DNA of 64,000 nucleotides from Sinohyriopsis cumingii (lineage: Eukaryota > Mollusca > Bivalvia > Unionida > Unionidae). Under the pieces are notes generated by a model that worked only from the letters and a program-made list of their open reading frames with translations, was not told where the DNA came from and made no database searches. Where the stretch lies: NCBI GenBank assembly GCA_028554795.2, contig JAPYKE020000263.1:1178001-1242000 (forward strand), in the 5' to 3' direction. Positions 60,737-64,000 of the stretch are shown piece by piece (position 1 is the stretch's first letter; each line of letters opens with the position of its first letter). The translations under genes and the position numbers were made by a program.

Positions 60737-62087
60737 TTAAAGATTTTCTACTGGTGCATCAACGACTCTCACTCGAAGGCTGCCGCCTTCAAGTAACATT
60801 GCTTTGTCACTTAGTATAACCGCGATTACTCTGTAATTAACACCACCACCTGTATAATGTTGTTTTGAGATGTATATCAACAACAGATTGTTTGGATAAA
60901 TCAAGATGATCCAGCAAAAAGTAATAAATCGGATATAGAGTTCTGAAATCATGTTGTGATATTTGCAAACTGGTATCCACAATTTAATCAAGTACCATGA
61001 ATGGCATCAAACGATGATATACACGTCCTATAATATTTTTTTCATAATTAAGTTGTATATTTTCTGTTGGTTTTTGTTGTCCGTTTATTCGCAAAGAAAT
61101 ATATGTGATACCTAGTTTATCAAATATCATATGAGTACGTTCTTTATTATTTAAATGATCATAGTTCTGAAACGCAAAAAAAATAATCCGCGGTGCAGAA
61201 ACACCTTGTTGTGATGCTACATGCCATGTAAACTGACGGTCAGTATCACTTTGTATACTATCCGTGCTTGTTGTCAACCATGACAACAAGGAGTTACCAC
61301 CTGTGTCCATGAAAGAAAGTATTTTTTGTTCTTCTGCGATCGTTGGAGTCGTCACCGGCATCCACAAGGAAAATTTTGTTAATACTACTTTACCAGCACT
61401 GCCAGAAGGTCTCCAGATTGTATCGTTATCATCAACCTTTCTTACAAAAACAACCGTGTGTCTAGCTCCAAAAATAACTTTCCTAACATTCCTACAAAAT
61501 CCTAAAATATGCGATAATTGAATTGTACATGGAAAACTTCTATTACCTCCTGGTAACATATTTTTACGCGCTGCAAATCCCAAGTTGAAATTTGGATTAG
61601 AACCATGAACTACTGGCGCCACATCAGCGTCAGTGTTTCCTGCAAAATTTCTTGGTCGTCTTATATTATACGGATTCTCATCGGGGTGACCAGTATTATC
61701 TTTTACAAAACATCATTGTCTTGTATAACATCTGAATATCTTGCCAATCCTTTTATTGAAGTAGCAATGTCGACATCTTTCTGAATTTATTCAATATTTT
61801 TTCCATCAATTATATATGTGACGCTATCAAACAATGCCATAATACCATTGTAGGCAAAACCAACTTGTACTGCATCTGCGTAATTAGCATCGTTTGTTCT
61901 TACAATTGTACCTTCAGCCTCAATAAAAACCTCAGCGGGTAGACAATATCTGCTTGTGTCATGAACATGTAGTTCAATTCATCCACGTTGTTCTGGTAAT
62001 CGTGCGTCATAAGAAATAAATCTGATAATCACGTAGAGACTCATCTTTAAGGACAGGTGCTTCCATGTCAAATGCTGTGTCGGACAT
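60737..62087 (-). pseudogene. Polinton major capsid protein (double jelly roll), broken
   Basis: Starts MSDTAFDMEAPVLKDESL at 62,087. Successive segments in changing frames follow: RTNDANYADAVQVGFAYNGI with a DGKNIE stop, an open central part of 212 codons (60,984-61,622) with PCTIQLSHILGFC, AGKVVLTKFSLWMPVT and FTWHVASQQGVSAPRIIFF, then DTSLQISQHDFRTLYP and YRVIAVILSDKAMLLEGG to the TAA at 60,737. This order matches the double-jelly-roll hexon-like capsid protein of Polintons/adintoviruses (about 440-450 codons here). Two or three frameshifts and two stops are visible. It is the key structural gene, so the element was virus-like. Neighbours are the pVI/pX-like gene downstream and a basic minor protein upstream. 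Confidence 0.7.
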
Positions 62088-62189
62088 GCACTTGAACATC
62101 TTATTATAATTGTTTCCGTCTAACACGTTGATTACCGCGTTCAGAAAATTCCGATTCCTGATATTACACTTGAAATATTATTCCATGGT

Positions 62190-62530
62190 TCACCGAGTTC
62201 CTTGATCTGCTAACGCCGCCAGTTTTTGATTTGTAGCTTGATTTATTATTTTGCTGACGTCTGCGGGCATAATTTCAGTTCTTGGTAGTTTTACTGATGG
62301 TTGTGATTTTCGTCGCATTAATCGTGCTATTATATCTTTGATCGCCGAGAACGCCTTATCAGCAACATTGATAAATGCACCAGGAGCTTTTTCACGAACA
62401 ACATCAATAGCTTTCATCGATAATTGTTTTGCAACATGCGTTACGTTTGGAACTAACCTTCTAAATAATCCCTGAACAACATCACCAAGTCCATCTCCGT
62501 AAGTTGCTCTGTAGATTGGTAATCATGAGT
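62190..62530 (-). pseudogene. basic minor structural protein of the Polinton block
   Basis: A frame with YRATYGDGLGDVVQGLFRR near its start (about 62,510), VPNVTHVAKQLSMKAIDVV, KAPGAFINVADKAFSAIKDI and a basic RLMRRKSQ region, ending at 62,190. The Y-G-G-G-D-x-x-x-G-x-x-R-x-x-x-P opening followed by Ala/Lys helices and a basic segment is typical of small Polinton structural proteins encoded next to the capsid gene. No in-frame ATG precedes the first segment, so the start is lost or upstream. Confidence 0.45.
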
Positions 62531-62644
62531 TTACTGCTCTGACCGGTACGGATTTACGATGATCATTGTGTACGATCATCTTATTTTATTTACCATTTAT
62601 CTAATCATGGTGACAACTAGTCACTATAATCATCAATGAGTTCA

Positions 62645-62916
62645 TCAATAAGTGATACCACGTTGGAATAATCGCCGACAAGTATCAGCTGCTTCACTGG
62701 TTATTTCTGGTGGGTTATTTCCGGCACGTTTTCCACCTATGAGAACTTCTAACCGTGACACGTCATTGATGATATTATCAGGACAGACATAATTATTTCC
62801 CAGACCACTTCCGGTTGCTCCTTCCCTTGTTGTTTTCTTAAATAGTCTTAAGGGTGATGTTTCTTTTTTTTTTTGATTTTTTTAAGTAGCTTTTCAGACC
62901 TTTTAAGTTCCGACAT
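62645..62916 (-). pseudogene. small Polinton-associated protein, frameshifted in an A run
   Basis: MSELKRSEKLLKKIKK leads into an 11-base A run where the frame slips. The continuing frame has TREGATGSGLGNNYVCP, a NDVSRLEVLIGGKRAGNNPP segment and EAADTCRRLFQRG before the stop. The RL-x-VLIG...RAGN-x-P segment recurs in Polinton-associated proteins in my memory; its function is unknown to me. Confidence 0.45.
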
Positions 62917-62929
62917 CAACATTTGCTGC

Positions 62930-63700
62930 GGTGAAAAAGATTGTTGTTGTTCTATTTGTTACTGCGGTGGAGAAAGTTGATAAGAAGGTTCCTGCTGGGA
63001 GAATTGTTGTTGTTGAAGTTGTTTATGCGTCTCTCTATAAAGTCTTTGTACTTCTTCATCAAGACTTCTGTAAATCATCATATCTGACTTGTTTTCTTTT
63101 TTCTTCTATATACGCGATATATCTATTTAATATGATTATCATCACTTACAATTTCATATTCAGGTTTTAAAATATCAGATGTATTAAATATACTAATCAA
63201 TATTTTTCAGGTATTTTTTCTCTTTTCGCATTTCTAATATCTTCAACAACACCTTCGTTAAATTTTGTAATCAGTTCTATGTTTTGTTATTGATTTAGAT
63301 GCAAGTTCTTTTTTCACGTCGGTAACTTCAGTACGAATTTTACCAATATCTTCAAGTATTTCTTCACCAACGGATGGAGGTTGAGCTGCAGTTATAGCAG
63401 TTGGAAGATCTCGTAAACTCATTTTTTTTTTGTTTTCCTAGTTCTCGCTGCTATTTTTTCAGTTTGTTTTGCGTTTTGTTTTGATACTGGAAGAAGATCT
63501 TCCTTGATTACAGCTGTAACTTTTTCAGTAGCTGCAGTCACGGGTTTAAATAACTTTTAGTGTCTTCTTCGTATTCAACTTGTGCTTGCTGCTGCGCTTA
63601 TAGGTATTCTCTAAAAGAATCTCAGACAGGATGAAAGTTTTTTGATTGCTTCTAATCGTTCTCGGGATAACCGGGCAGTATGAGATTCCGGATGTACCAT
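62930..63700 (-). pseudogene. decayed coiled-coil-rich protein at block edge
   Basis: Starts MVHPESHTARLSRERLEAIK at 63,700 and continues in broken frames rich in Lys, Glu and Gln (KVTAVIKEDLLPVSKQNAKQ, VVEDIRNAKREKIPEKY, IAYIEEKRKQVRYDDLQKS), consistent with a long helical or coiled-coil protein with many stops. Same strand and spacing as the other structural genes. Sequence 63,701-64,000 has no feature I can support; no terminal inverted repeat of the element was found, so it probably continues beyond the window. Confidence 0.35.
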
Positions 63701-64000
63701 TATTTATTAAAGCATATTGATTTAATTACAGCAACATGGGAGGTGCGACCTGAAATTGATTTGTTTTTGTAATGTAATTGCTTGCGAAGAGTTTTTCTGT
63801 ACTAATAACGTTGACTAACCCCCAAGAGGGAAACTATTTGAGGATCTCTCGGACAGAACCCTCAATGTAGTTAGTTATTTCGATTTTTAAAGTTATTAAT
63901 CCCTTTTTCAGCAAGGCTTATTTCGATTTTGGACGCTTCTACAAAATTATCTGTTCACCCCCACCCCCTGCTGCTAGATGCGGGTAAATCAATTATACCA

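Overview
This is an AT-rich animal nuclear genome window, probably from a marine mollusc or another lophotrochozoan. The placement rests on intron-split coding exons, two families of tRNA-derived SINEs of a kind I associate with molluscs, a Penelope-like retroelement, remnants of Polinton (Maverick/adintovirus-type) elements, a THAP-domain transposon gene and CARD (death-fold) exons. I see no rRNA, no functional tRNA, no CRISPR array and no bacterial gene organisation.

Layout. From 2.8 to 21.7 kb the + strand carries a sparse set of candidate host exons. Nearly all can be read with phase-1 borders. Two encode CARD-like folds (14.2 kb, and a stop-containing copy at 17.8 kb). One encodes a tandemly repeated domain I do not recognise (14.9-15.3 kb). 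A decayed Penelope-like element lies at 19.2-21.1 kb. From 24.3 to 33.4 kb is a nest of mobile DNA: a SINE, a heavily frameshifted Polinton remnant (DNA polymerase B on +, integrase-like and phospholipase-A2-like genes on -), and a six-exon THAP transposase-like gene on -.

The most unusual region is 33.6-49.1 kb, with a displaced unit at 23.5-24.25 kb on the other side of the mobile-DNA nest. It is a diverged tandem array with a unit of about 1 kb. Fifteen units keep a 3' splice-site-like AG, then exactly three variable bases, then GTAAGTA. Each looks like a splice-competent 3-nt (single-codon) microexon. The AG and GTAAGTA are invariant in these 15 units, whereas the triplets are diverse (13 different ones) and far more GC-rich than their surroundings. 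Seven further units have lost a splice signal. I know of no described system with this architecture and treat it as the main discovery candidate; function is unproven.

From 49 to 57 kb there are a second SINE copy, a 48-bp minisatellite, a candidate terminal exon (54.7 kb) and a small ORF. From 57.4 kb to the window edge the - strand holds the structural half of a Polinton: capsid-associated proteins, a fibre-like protein, a cysteine protease, a pVI/pX-like protein and the major capsid protein, all with stops or frameshifts. The elements are inactive fossils; the host exons and the microexon array are what might still be used.
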